From Diaporthe sp. PMI_573 (taxonomy: Eukaryota > Ascomycota > Sordariomycetes > Diaporthales > Diaporthaceae), in NCBI GenBank assembly GCA_021399435.1, contig JAJTUP010000001.1:1116001-1180000 (forward strand): a DNA stretch of 64,000 nucleotides, in the 5' to 3' direction. Under the pieces are notes generated by a model, which was not told the origin of the DNA, searched no databases, and saw only the letters and a list, made by a program, of their open reading frames with translations. Shown one piece after another: positions 22,181 to 32,841 of the stretch (its first letter is position 1; each line of letters opens with the position of its first letter). The position numbers and the translations under genes are program-made.

Positions 22181-22570
22181 TTAGTATGGTTCTCTGCTTC
22201 GGGACTCGTGCCGGAGACAGCGAGCTACATGAACAGTCCAGGGTATCTCGATGCCAGGAGGGACAGGGACGGTGGCAGCAGCAAGAGCAGCAGCGCGACC
22301 AGCAGCCGTGGCGGGTATCCGCACCGCCGCTCCCATCCTGGTTTGTGGCGTCTGACACGCCAGGTTGGGGGATCTCATCCTCGCAAGGGCCCGCGGCCGA
22401 GGTCCGCGCATAGGCTCCTTCTCCTTGCGCTCCTTGCGAGAAGTCGTGTCATTGTCATCCTAAAATGCGAAATTCACGTTAGTTGTCTTGCTCATCTCTT
22501 AGTATAATGATAGTGCTGGACTTACGTAGAGCAGCTCCTCAAGGGAGAGTCCCCTGTAGTATTTGGCCAT
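22181..22570 (-). CDS. Hypothetical 107-aa protein, two exons
   Basis: Exon 22526-22570 (MAKYYRGLSLEELLY, 15 codons) joins exon 22181-22459 through a 66-nt intron with a GTAAGT donor, CTAAC branch site and TTTTAG acceptor. The joined frame is DDNDTTSRKERKEKEP, then a basic Pro/Arg-rich stretch and an Ala-rich helix, ending SRSREPY. The good intron and precise frame support real splicing, though the second half is low in complexity. It may instead be internal exons of the longer decayed unit. No homologue is recognised. Confidence 0.35.
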
Positions 22571-22592
22571 CTTGCCTGTTGATGGTCGCTGG

Positions 22593-22730
22593 TCAAGGTG
22601 GAAACAACAATGTTGCGGGGCCCGGAGCTGCAGCACGGGCCGGCGGACGAGGGTCCAGGAGCTGCTCGGGCACGGCTGTGGCGGGGCCAACCCAGGCAAT
22701 CGCAAGGTTGTCGTTGTCGTCGATGTCCAT
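22593..22730 (-). pseudogene. Duplicate of the NDLAIA segment
   Basis: An ATG at 22730 opens 45 codons: MDIDDNDNLAIAWVGPATA, then VPEQLLDP and an Ala/Pro-rich end. It aligns with NNDLAIARSGSVTAVSDKAIDP at 22004 on the same strand, with APATL/GPATL at the end of both. The two copies lie about 730 bp apart. Overlapping frames on both strands are likely shadows. Confidence 0.4.
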
Positions 22731-22849
22731 GCCTCTGTGGCGACGGGAGCAGAGGGCCACAGCTCTGGGGTCGAGGGTGCCTGGGAGAAGGAGCTCCCTC
22801 TGGAGCTCAGGACGACTTCCCGTTTGATGGCTGAGATGCAGTCTTTTCC

Positions 22850-24525
22850 GGACGTGTGCACAGTCAAATTGGACTGTTTGCTGGCTTTCTTTTCGATCTT
22901 TCCAGCGAGACCCCTACTTCTTCTACCCTGATACTGGAACTTTGGCTTTGACACCTTGAAATGTGGTGGCGCCATGCTGATGCAGTGAACGATGGCGAAC
23001 CCATCCATGATGATGAGGACTGAGTAGACGGGACTGGTGGTGGGCTGCGGTGCTGGGTCCATCGAGACCTTAGGAGCTTGCTGCTTCACCTCAGAGTCCC
23101 AGCAGGCCAGATAGTAGATCTGTGTGCAGGCCTCAACAGGGCAGCAGAGTGCAGTGGCTATGTCTTTTACATGCATCTTGCTCGAATGCTGGCTGCGGTC
23201 TTTATTTCGGTACTCGCAGCCAGGGCCTCCGCACTTTGGACCGACCATAGTCTTGCCATTCTGATCGGTGAATGAGGGCAATTGGGAGTGCTCAAGTAAT
23301 GGTCTTTCAGCTGAGATGGCGAGAGCCCATTGATACCACCAAGGCTAGCGTTGTCCACAAAAGGGCCTCTCTAGGCCCCGAAGTGTGCTCGGCTGCACAA
23401 TCCGATAGCCAAGAGAGTCGTTCAGGCTCGTTTGCTGGCTCTGGTGTGCTCTCTGTTGGCGTGCTTGGGCGAGCCGGGGGGCCACACATTTCGGTGCTCA
23501 GTTCGCGATCGATAGAAGTCTTGAAAGCCTGTGCAGGATCACTAATCATCGAGATGGGCGCAGAAGCTCCAGCAGGCTTGTTGAGGAACTGGGGCGGGGC
23601 TTGAGCCACCGCGGCTGTATCTATGGTGATTTGGCGCTGAGAAGGTTGACAAATTGTCGGCTGAATCGCCATACTACCCTCGGCAGCTGCGGAAAGACCA
23701 GCAACTGCCTGTCCCAGAGTCCTGGGGGCTGGGAATGGCGCAGCATTCTCGATGTAGGGAAGTAGGCTGGGCATGCTGGGCAGGCTGGGCAGGCTGCTGC
23801 GGGTGGGCAGGTGTCTGCTGGGTGTGCCGGCTGCATGGTGAATGATCAGATATTGTCCCTGGCCGCGCTCGAGGATGTGCTTATCAGAGCCGAGGGTGAG
23901 CCACAAGGCGTGATCATGGGAAACCTTCCCGTGGAGGATAGAGATGATGGTATCCTCAAGAGCCTTTATGAGGTACTTGTACACAAAAGCGTATACCGCG
24001 GCAGATGGCAGACCAGAGAATGTCGCGACAATGTAGGTTGTGTAAAGCCACTTCAAAAATGTGATGTAGGTGTCTGATCAGGTGGCTGTTCATCAGGGAG
24101 ATGTGCTCGACCTGGGTTGGCGGGATCTGTCTCAAGGCTGTGCATCACGCGGAAGAAGTCTTTGGTGATGTGCTCAACACGTCCCTGTGGACGGTGAACT
24201 TCGTCAATGAGTCCATCGAGAAGAGTACAAACCAGATCGAGACAGCCCGTGTCTTTGCTTCGCTCGGGATTCAAGTGTGCGCTATGATGGCCCTCCCGAC
24301 GTCTTCTTTGACCTCTGGAATGCAAGGCTGCACAGTTAGGCGGGTGAACTTTGAGAAGACGTTCCGTGGATCGGTAGGAACAGCGGCACCAGTGGTACGG
24401 TGCTCGTGAAGGTGATGTGAGAACATCTCACAAAGCTCTGGTGAAAGATCCTCCGCCATTTTATGCAGCGCAGTCACAACCACTTCCGGAATGTTGTTGA
24501 AGCCATCGTTGGCTGCAGCCTCCAA
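22850..24525 (-). pseudogene. Decayed gene pieces with Cys/His motif (middle of the 25.4 kb unit)
   Basis: From upstream to downstream on the minus strand: an acidic helical piece ALHKMAEDLSPELCEMFSHH (24.47 kb), DLVCTLLDGLIDEVHRPQG (24.2 kb), YKYLIKALEDTIISILHGKV (24.0 kb), and GQAVAGLSAAAEGSM at about 23.73-23.68 kb. The last matches the plus-strand unit at 7.63 kb in DNA as well as protein. Then comes a piece with C-GGPGC, HSSKMH and CCPVEAC at 23.25-23.13 kb that could ligate zinc. Frames change between pieces and no ATG-initiated frame is complete. Function is unknown. Confidence 0.4.
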
Positions 24526-25299
24526 GAATTGTCGTGCCTGTTGGTATCCTGGTCCCTCTGGACCCGGGAATTGGCTTGGCTTCCTCGGGGTTATTCAGCC
24601 TGTGCTCTTTGCTGCTCAGAGTTGGGCGGCGTTCTCCTGGAAGTTCTTGAGCTTCACCACCACACCGTGAAGGGAAGCGAGCCCCCCTGGGCTCAAATTC
24701 GGAGTTGCTGTAGAGGCGCTCGCAGGTTGCCGCCGGCGCATGATCTGATGGAGGAGATCGTAGATGGCTATCGCAAGTACTGAACCGCGGCCCGGGATTT
24801 GATCTTGACGATCCGTCTGGGCCGAGCCTGCACAGCCACGGTGATTTCAGCTTGGTTGTCTCTTCTGCTGCGAGTATCTACGGTCATTTATTGTTAGTCT
24901 TTGCCCAAAGATTGGCGGCGCCTGGAAGTTGTGCTCCGGGTGCTTTAGAGTATTGACGGGAGAACAGTCTGAACTTACTTTCTTGGGAGTTGTTTGGTTG
25001 TTTGAAATCATGAGCATTAAACTCTGATTGATCCTGTGATCGATGGTATGCTTGATCTTATAGATGACGACCTCTTGGGACCAGAACATGGAGATACCTT
25101 GTCATGCAAGCTGATGTCTGGTCATCAGCAGGCAGTTCTTGTGTAGTTGATGTGTAGAATAGGCAAAGGCTCGTCAAAGTGGGAGGATAAGAAAGGCAGG
25201 GACTGGAGAACGTTGGTGGTCAAAGTGAGGATGTAATTGTTTGGAAGCAGTGGTCATGTGCATCTGATCAGGAAGCCTGTGCGAAAAGAGAACACTTAC

Positions 25300-25360
25300 C
25301 ATCGTTCGGGTAGTCGGTAAAGAGGAGGATACTTGAGCATAGAAATTGGCCAAGTGTCAT
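25300..25360 (-). other. Probable first exon of the decayed 25.4-20.8 kb unit
   Basis: The first ATG after the promoter box is at 25360: MTLGQFLCSSILLFTDYPND, then a GTAAGTG donor at 25299. Its layout (short first exon directly ending in GTAAGT) copies the plus-strand unit at 6316-6341. Frame pieces downstream (ITVAVQARPRRIVKIKS, then AIYDLLHQIMRRRQ at 24.8-24.7 kb) are in different frames, so the transcript as read is broken. Confidence 0.35.
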
Positions 25361-25439
25361 CGCACAAAGAGCAGCTGCTGGAGGGAGGCAGCAGCCAGTG
25401 AGGAGGGAGGTATTGGAGAGTAGAAGGTAGAGAGAAGAT

Positions 25440-25590
25440 GGTCTTTGATGGTTGAGGTGAGAAGAAAGGAAGGAAGGTTTGGAATTAGGGGCGGGGGATC
25501 TGGGTTTAAGTATTTTTTTCCCAGATTATTCTGCCGCCGGCCTTTGAGCGCCAGCGTCCGGATTTTCACCGCTTTCCGACCAGATATCGG
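25440..25590 (-). promoter_or_regulatory. Promoter block, inverted copy of the 6.1 kb block
   Basis: Read on the minus strand it has gtcggaaagcggtgaaaa, ccggacgc, cggcagaa, the box aaatacttaaaccc (about 25502-25515) and a CT-rich leader with cttccttcctttctt. The order and spacing match 6057-6200 on the plus strand. The ATG at 25360 lies about 145 nt downstream of the box. Confidence 0.6.
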
Positions 25591-27387
25591 TTAAGCACAG
25601 CTTCTTTCACTGGATTGTGGTCCTAGAATTTGGGACGTATGCCGATGCGTGACTGGCCAGAGTCGATAGACTCCAGCAATTAGGACGAGTGAGTAACTTG
25701 TTGTCTGGCGCTACTACGTCATATATGGAGACAAGGGACGGCCGTGGTGCTCAAGTCCAATGAATAGCGAAGCCACCCACACACCGGACGATAGAGCTGG
25801 ATAGTGCCTCGTTGCAAATAAAGCAGAATGGATAGAACAATATGATTGTGCGAGACACACAAGTCTGATATTTCTACTGCCCTGACAACTTCAGAATGAG
25901 TATCGGTCCGAGACCTCCTTGTGAAAGATCGGACGCAGAGATGACCGGTTCTTTGTCCATGGCCCCAACCAACAGCTATCTACAGCTCTCGATTTTGTTT
26001 CTTCCTCTTTGCTCTTTGCTCAGGGGCCTACGCTAGTCGTTGTACTTGGGGTCACATCCGTTTCCGGGCAAAGAATCCGTTTGGTCGGAGACACTCCAAC
26101 AAGTGTGATGGTGCGGCACTTGCGTAGTTTTAGGAACTACCCAGTATGAAGGATTTGAACTTCTACTCTCTTGCCAGTGCCTGCTTGACTCGCCGGAAAT
26201 CGTCAAGCTCTCTCACGAAGAGCATGACTGTCGCATGAATTGTAAAGATTGCTTCATTTTGGACACTTCAAGCGCCGTCTAGGCTAGTTTTCATCAGTGA
26301 TGCCGCTTTTGTGATGGCAATTCTAATTACATCGTGACATGTTGATTACTTGTGTATCCTACCAGCAACGTCACAACCTCTGGCAATCTCATTGTCCGAG
26401 AGTCCGAGATCTTCGACGGCACCTCCGAGCCAGCAGTAATCTTCAGAGACTTGGCCGAAACACCGCTCAATCTGTGTCACTCTGAACACCAAGACAGAAC
26501 GGGACAAACAGCGGTCTTTCCCAAGGCCACGGTCTCCACCACGACTCTACCGCAGCGGTAGAAAATCTGCATGCATCTGCGTGAATGTGCAGATCCAGCT
26601 GCTCAATCATAATCTCCCCACTCTTGCTCGAGCATCTCGCCCATCTCTGTCTGCCTAAAGTCTTCAGCTTATTGATGGACTCTGGACCCAACGTCCATTG
26701 CAAAAGAGTTTGACTGCTTCCTGAGCAGTGTCATCATGCACCGCAGCCCAAGAAGTAGCGGAGTAATCTGACGTCGCCAGGCCGAGCACCAAGCTCGGGC
26801 TGGGCAGAAGAGATAACAGGCTGACAAGGCAGGAACGGGTGCGCCGGAATCTATCTCAGATGATCTCGCTGCAATGGAGCTTTGCGCATCTTTTCTTTTC
26901 GTATGACGGAACTTGATCTCATTTCAAAAGCAACTGTCACTGAGGAGGTCTCGGGCACGTTGGAGTAGGGAAGAGATCTGGTCCTAGGACTGGCACCAAA
27001 AGCCGGGTTGGCTTTAACTCGACCGTCCTTACTCTTTCTGATAGAACCCGACGGTTCTGTGCGTGTCCTTCCGGGGTTGCCTGCTTCAACTTGGCTGTTG
27101 TGGGCTCATGAAGTAGGTTGAAAAGGCTTCTTGGCCAGTGCTTTGGTTCTTATGCTTGCTACCGGAGGAGCAGCTATGTCAGTGTTACTCGTCGACGTCC
27201 GTTTGGCGGCCGGTTTGAATTGAGGAGCAAAACAGCTCCGCTCCGGTAGTGCCACTTATGTAAGCTGTATTTCTCCTGTTATTCATAATGTATCTGGAGC
27301 AAACAAGGGCAGAACCCCACACGCTCGAGTTTCCCATAGGAGCAGTTCTTGTCATTCGCAGCCTTGTTTCTTCAATGGCTATTCAAA
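25591..27387. other. No supported gene
   Basis: I see only short ORFs without motifs, and no repeats or element ends. Confidence 0.5.
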
Positions 27388-28500
27388 CTAAATCAATATG
27401 CCAATAACTTCCCGAGCTGTTAGTAGAGCTGCGGATGATGGACCTGTTCCTCCAGCTGCTGATGGCGGAGTTCGTGCTCGTGATCCCGGCGCTTCCGTTC
27501 CTCCTGCTTCTTCTTCAGCACGCGGCCTTCCACTGCCCTTAATCTCGCCACCCTCGTCCGTCTTCGGCTTGATTAGCAGCGCGAAAGCGGTCGTTCTGAG
27601 CGCTGCATGTTGGCCTCGACAAACTTTGAGCCTTCGGAAGGTCGCTGTCGGGGCCCTCGTTCTCATATTGATTGTATGCGATTTCAGAAGAGCGGGCGCG
27701 GACTCCAAGACGGCCCAACCTCCAGGGGAAGGGACAATATTGCACGCCATAGAAGCCCATTAGTTCAAAGAATCTGTGGCCAAGGCTAAAGGCATGTCAG
27801 TCTGACTTTCTCAACTTCCCAAGTTACCAAGAAAGGGGGCTGGGTACTCACAGAGCTCTGGTCCTGGTGATCTCGGCGATCTGCTGTGCGGCGCACATTG
27901 TGGCGAGCGCCAATGTGCGCCCGAAACTGGTTGCGCTCAAAGACGCTCGTCCTACCGTCGGCAGTCTGCATCAGGCCGTCAAATATTACCCCCATGTGCC
28001 CGCCCCTGATCCTCCTCTTTCCAATGGCAGCCGAAATGCCATTGATCTGCCCTTCAACTCGTCATCGAGCCAGAATACACGTGGCCTGGCCATCTCAACG
28101 ATTTTGAAATGGCTCTCACGCGAGCGCGTAGAGTCCAAAAATGCCTTGCGGGAGTCAATGCAGGCCATGAGCAGAGCGCGGTGACCTGCGAATAATCTCT
28201 CTCAGGCCGCCCAGGTTCGTCACGTTTGCGACGCTCATTCTGCAGCGGTACCACCTCGGCTCCTTCGAAAAGAAATGGCCCCAAGGCCACATTGGGAGTC
28301 GCTGCAAGCTGGCGTGGCTTGCTCACAGCACTCACCGCCCTGCGCCGGGTGGACGGTCGGCCGGAAACCTCCTTCCGAAGGATGCCACGCAGCTTCGGTC
28401 GGGAGACGATGCCTCGAGGCGAGGGCATCGCGCGGTGCAGGAGCAAGGCTGGTCTGATGGGGTTCGAAGCCGACCCCGTCGGCTTTGCCACAGCGGCTTT
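27388..28500 (-). pseudogene. Decayed gene with C-terminal coiled coil
   Basis: On the minus strand a run of pieces reads like protein: MACIDSRKAFLDSTRSRESH with HFKIVEMARPRVFWLDDEL (28.17 kb), then MGVIFDGLMQTADGRTSVFE with RNQFRAHIGARHNVRR (27.99 kb). A good intron follows (GTGAGTACCC ... GACTGACATG ... TTTAG, about 27797-27858), then GHRFFELMGFYG, YNQYENEGPDSDLPKAQ and a helical VLKKKQEERKRRDHEHELR. Frames do not join across the intron and an in-frame stop interrupts the helix region. A CT-poor region upstream gives no clear start. It follows the intact ORF at 28.7-29.2 kb on the same strand and could be its former 3' part. Confidence 0.4.
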
Positions 28501-28720
28501 AGAGAACGCGAAGTTCTCTGGTTCGAGGAGAGTGGCTGCGGGCCTGCCATGTAATAGTCCGCCTCGCTGGCGTTCTAAGTATTGTTAGGCATACAAATTG
28601 TAACAGGGTTGGCGGCGCAACTTACTGTGGTGCGTGGCGCAAGGCTTAGGGTTTGCGGGGCCCGCTTATACAGCCTTGCCCGCACTCCAACGCCCTGGGG
28701 ATCACACACCGTGGCCCGGC

Positions 28721-29173
28721 TCAGCATAAGTGTCTGAATATAGTAAACAACGATCGTCTTTCGATAACTGCCTCTGCAGTTCTGGCTCTCAGGGAGCGAG
28801 TGGTCTCGCTGCACTGGTAGCCAAGACTCGCGTGGATGCGCCTGTCGCGCAACATGTCGAGAATGCTGGCCCACGTGCCGCCGCAGTAGAGGTGCACAGA
28901 GGACAGGGACAGTGATCCCTCTGGATGGGACGAGAGTGATCTGGTCAAGACATCAAGGTCGTCTGCTGAGGCGGGAAGGATCCCTAGCACCGCCGACCTC
29001 AGTTTCGGCCAAAACCGCGGGCTGAAGAGGCTTTCCTCGAGGAATGGGTGACGAATCTTGGCGTGTATGAACAGGCTCTCTTGGTTGTCGCCACCGTCCG
29101 TTGAAGGCGGCAAGTCCATCGCCGGGGTCTGAAGTCTGGCCAGAGGGCCCTCTGGGCTCTGGGTGCTTGCCAT
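28721..29173 (-). CDS. Hypothetical protein, 150 aa, intact
   Basis: An ATG at 29173 opens an uninterrupted frame of 150 codons ending TGA. Upstream GTG-initiated extension is possible, but MASTQSPEGP is the first ATG. The protein has a polar N-terminus and a central region HPFLEESLFSPRFWPKL. An acidic, Ser/Leu-rich stretch PASADDLDVLTRSLSSHPEG follows, then HLYCGGTWASILDMLRDRR and a basic end. I see no signal peptide or membrane segment. A TATA box lies about 120 bp upstream. Being intact among decayed neighbours suggests either recent birth or selection. I do not recognise a family; it could also be the first exon of a longer gene whose rest has decayed. Confidence 0.45.
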   Translation of the reverse strand: MASTQSPEGPLARLQTPAMDLPPSTDGGDNQESLFIHAKIRHPFLEESLFSPRFWPKLRSAVLGILPASADDLDVLTRSLSSHPEGSLSLSSVHLYCGGTWASILDMLRDRRIHASLGYQCSETTRSLRARTAEAVIERRSLFTIFRHLC

Positions 29174-29295
29174 GGTGAGGGCAAGCGGTTCTCGACCTGT
29201 CCATCGCTGCACATCACTGGGCAACGATGGCTGCCGCGGGATACTCTCGAGGCAGGGCGCCACGCCACAACAACAGCCGGAAATGATCGCCGCAC

Positions 29296-29306
29296 CTTAT
29301 ATATGG
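29296..29306 (-). promoter_or_regulatory. TATA box for the 28.7-29.2 kb ORF
   Basis: Reading the minus strand, ccatatataagg lies about 125 bp before the ATG at 29173, a typical distance for a fungal core promoter. Confidence 0.45.
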
Positions 29307-29879
29307 CGAAGTGAGAACTGCGATAGCTTCAATTAGTCATTGCGGGCAATAGGAGGAAATGGCTTTGCAGGTGCCTGGCCTCCCGGGGATCTCACCAGTG
29401 CAAATCAATGGGGGCGGGCTTGGCGATGGCCAGATGAATCCGGACCCCAGGTGCTCGTTGTAATTCGCAACATCGAAAATGGCAGAGGGGAGACATTAAG
29501 CTGTATCCGCAGCGTTCCACACGAACTGGACCTGGAGCCAGGTGTTGTTCTCTCGGAGGCATCTCTATGCCTCCTCACAAAGATCCGCACTGACGTGTAG
29601 CAATTGAAAACCCGGGAAGTTCTTGCTCCGGCGCTGGGTGTAGTATGTGGCGTCGTTTACGGTGAGCAGGGGGCCAGGACTGCGGCCGCGGGAGTTCGCC
29701 CATCCCTTTGCGTGGATCATCTGATCCGTTCTGGTGAGCAATGGTCCAAGAAATTGATTGCGCGTGTCGGCTCTATTTCCTCACACCAGACCTGCAGCTT
29801 GGCTCGAGTGGTGGCGGCATTGAAATCATCCAACAGATCTCGGCTTGTTCCACGGGGCGTGGAACTCCACGCTGTTCTG

Positions 29880-31060
29880 CAGCACCACGATGCCTTTCTC
29901 TCGGTTGATTCGAGCGGCTAAGGCCCGGGAGGACTCCGCCGGTGCCGTCGACTCCTGTGGAGGATCTTGCCGTTTTCTATATTACACGGGATCTCTTCTG
30001 CCTGGTGAAAACACCGAATACTTAGAAAAACGTTGTTGTCCCAGGCAGATAGATAGAGAACTTACCGGAAGCAAGGCTGATAGCCTTGGTCCTAATGATG
30101 AGGAGCTGGGCTGCCCTCTTCGTAGTCTCCGCCTCTGGGCTCGCTTAACGGACCCTCTGGTCCGTCCGAGCACGATTTGGAACTGGGAGGGACTGGGACT
30201 ATTTTGCGAGGCAGGCGCAGGGGGCTGGACTGCAGGCTGGTGAAGCGCCTCGGGGCGGGCCGAATGGGATTGTCCGAGCTGAAGGCACAACGCTGCCGCT
30301 GGTGACCGATGGTATAGGGCGCCTCTCTGCCGGTCTCGCCGTCGCTTGCCATGGACGAGGTGGTCAGGGAGCGGCTGTTACGGGTGTTCGAACTCGTCGC
30401 CGCCGTCGTTCCGGAGCCAGAGCCGGAGCCACCAACACTGGACGGAGGTCATCCGATGGGGCCAAAGGACGGCTGCTCCCAAGGCCGGGTCGCTGTGCGT
30501 CCGTTGGTAGACACTTTTCGATGTCGGCTTCAAGGGGCAACGTGAAGTTCTGCGCCATGGGACGTCTTGGATCGGGAATGACGGGGCGACTGATCGGACC
30601 ATCATAGCACGGGTTTGATACACCGGTTTTCAGAGCTTGTCCGAGGAAGTTGACCGCCGCGCGAGTTGGACGGTTTGCGGACCATCCTGCCTGGTGCTGG
30701 TGCCATTGGTGTCGCGATTCAAAGATGATGCCAACGATGGCAGCCAAGTCCTGCTCGATCTAATTGTTCTCAATGGAACCCCATGTGGGACCCTCTGGTC
30801 CCTGCTTCACATGACAGGTCTGGTAAGCGGGAATGGCCAAACATCGCAAGACGGTGCTCGGGGATATTTTGAAGCTCTGCCTGATGTCCCGAGGAGAACA
30901 GAGCTACGCCTGGTGATGCTGTGGGTGGATGGGCAGGTCAAGGAATTCGTGCTTGGACGATGGATGAGGAGATTCTGAGGGGAGCGGTAAACAGTGCTAT
31001 AGGTCTTGAGGAGAAGTAAACAGAAGAGGACAAGCTTACGATTTCTCTTGGGGGTCAATC
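29880..31060 (-). pseudogene. Decayed minus-strand unit downstream of the 31.34 kb box
   Basis: Pieces that read like protein include ALKTGVSNPCYDGPISRPVI with PLEADIEKCLPTDAQ (about 30.64-30.49 kb) and a Pro/Ser-rich stretch at 30.35-30.10 kb. None starts with ATG in a complete frame, and frames change. Assignment as one unit rests on position between promoters of the same orientation. Function is unknown. Confidence 0.25.
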
Positions 31061-31336
31061 TTGACCTATGCTGCTCGGAGGCCAAAGTAGATGATTCGGG
31101 TATTGGAGCCAAATCAGAGGACTGTGTACTGGGCTACAGTATGCAAGGCAAAGTCCCTCTGGACTTAGTTGATTCAGGCCCTTGGTTGCAACTGAGGAAG
31201 GTGCGTGGACCAAGGTGGTATCGCCCAACACGGATTGGAGCGGCCCACAGATTATCAGAACAGATGATCAACAGAAGGAAAGAAAGAGATGGAGGGAAAA
31301 AAACAAATTCGACAGGAAAAGTGAATAGAAAGGTGG

Positions 31337-31350
31337 TCTTAAATACTTTT
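31337..31350 (-). promoter_or_regulatory. TATA-like box aaaagtatttaagacc
   Basis: On the minus strand the box is followed by a C/T-rich leader (cctttctattcacttttcc). It resembles the boxes at 6.13 and 25.51 kb in position and leader type, but flanking similarity is weak, so I do not call it a copy. Confidence 0.35.
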
Positions 31351-31399
31351 CGAGCCTACATTTCCGTCTTCCTCGGCAGCCTTCCGTGCAAGCAAAGGT

Positions 31400-32414
31400 C
31401 GACACCCGATCTAACTCCACACTAATCAAAGTTCAGACCACGGCAGTAGTACAGTGAATATTCCAGCATTCTTCGACAGATTCGAAGGGTTTGTTTGGAT
31501 AAAAAGTCTGATGTTTACGTTTTCCTGGCATTCCGGAGTAACAAGTCTGGACTGCTTTCAGGGGAGTACCCAACGGAAGAGCTGCGTCCCTGGATGCGGA
31601 ACCGTCGAAGACCAGCTATTGGCCACAACAGTGGACTGATGTTTATCCGGCATCTGGCAAACCTCGGTCTGATTCTCAGCTCCAATCAAGTCCCACTCCT
31701 TCTTCAAACGCAGCCAAGATCGCGATGTTTGTGTTTTCATTGCCAGCCGGTATCAGGCATCACCACCCAGTCCGTTTTCGTACAGTCCTTCTGGTGCTTT
31801 CACTAATTGCTCCAATCAGCCCGCAGCAGCCTCTCCCCCCCCCCTGACACATGTATCCCAAACCAGATTCGAGGAACGGTCCGCCGCGACGAGCAGCATG
31901 ACACCGTTGCCATGCAACTTGGGAGGCGCCGAGCAGCCTCAATGGTTCCACACGACGGCTTCTAGTATCTCTTTGGTCACAAACTCTTGGCCCTTGCGTA
32001 CTTCCCCCAGTGTTTGACGAATGACCTCCTCGCGCCGTGCGAGGACAAAGGGTTGGCTACCTTATTTGTAGCTTGCAACGGGCGAGGATCGAGCACACTC
32101 CATCCTCCCCGAGATGACATTCGATACCTCATGGGCGACGGCCTACTCAGCCTGGCCGCTATCAAGCGTCCGCGGAACGATGTACGAGTTCAACCGTTTC
32201 TTCATGCCACCAGGACTGTGTATCAGGTACACAACCCGTAGTGCTGCCGTACACAACGTCCTCCAGCAGATCGGCCACTACGTGGACGCAAACCCTGCCT
32301 GTGCGTACCCTCCCTACTTCCATCCAAGGCAGAGAATGATAACCAGGCAGATCAAGTCAACAACAACGACTACCTACAAGAGCCTGAGGTCGGGTTCGAG
32401 GTCGAGGTGTGGAC
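31400..32414 (+). other. Possible upstream exons of the 32.4 kb gene
   Basis: A plus-strand frame around 32.0-32.22 kb reads LFVACNGRGSSTLHPPRDD with IRYLMGDGLLSLAAIKRP and looks coding. Two short GT-AG candidates (about 40 nt and 46 nt) could link it through QIGHYVDANPAC and DQVNNNDYLQEPEVGFEVEV to the gene at 32415. Their length is at the lower limit for fungal introns and there is no ATG at the left end, so I do not join them. Confidence 0.25.
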
Positions 32415-32841
32415 ATGGACGATGTGGACTATGACGAGGTCGTTGACCATGCGTATGATAGTAAGCATCCCCCCTTCGCTTATGTATTCCGCTCCAAGCA
32501 CAGCCAGCTGATTTGAGGGTTGCTTAGGTCCATTCTCTGGCCCGCTATCCCCGGCAGAATATACGGTATTTGAGCTACGGTCTTGGTGGAAGTACAACGG
32601 GAGAAAGGCAGAACCGACTGGAAGAGGCGCAGCCGGGGCGTGGGTCTCTCTGGGATTCAAAAAGCTTGGGCCAGGATGCCGCCGCACCAACAGCGCTGTA
32701 GCTATTGCCTACGAAAGCTATTGCATATGTCGATTGAGAGAGCAAAGGCTGGTGGAGGAGTATCGCTTGTCTGAACAGACGACCAAGAGGGAGCAAGCCG
32801 GGGCTGCTGTTCAAAGGCGCCCTTGCCGGCTCGTGGGATGA
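32415..32841 (+). CDS. Hypothetical protein, 119 aa, two exons
   Basis: Exon 32415-32460 (MDDVDYDEVVDHAYD) joins exon 32528-32841 through a 67-nt intron with a GTAAGC donor, CTGAT branch site and TTAG acceptor. The total is 360 nt, an exact multiple of three. The second exon reads SPFSGPLSPAEYTVFELRSW, WKYNGRKAEPTGRG, AWVSLGFKKLGPGCRRTNS and ESYCICRLREQRLVEEYRL, ending in a basic segment. It has a compact start of seven acidic residues in fifteen and a basic rest with three Cys around CRR and CIC. The clean splice and frame support a real gene or the 3' end of a longer one. I recognise no family. Confidence 0.45.

Noticed and set aside
22499..23281. 260-aa minus-strand ORF as one protein
   Set aside because: It mixes a Cys/His piece with a Ser/Thr-rich shadow of the NDNLAIA module in another frame, and reads through a good GTAAGT intron at its end.
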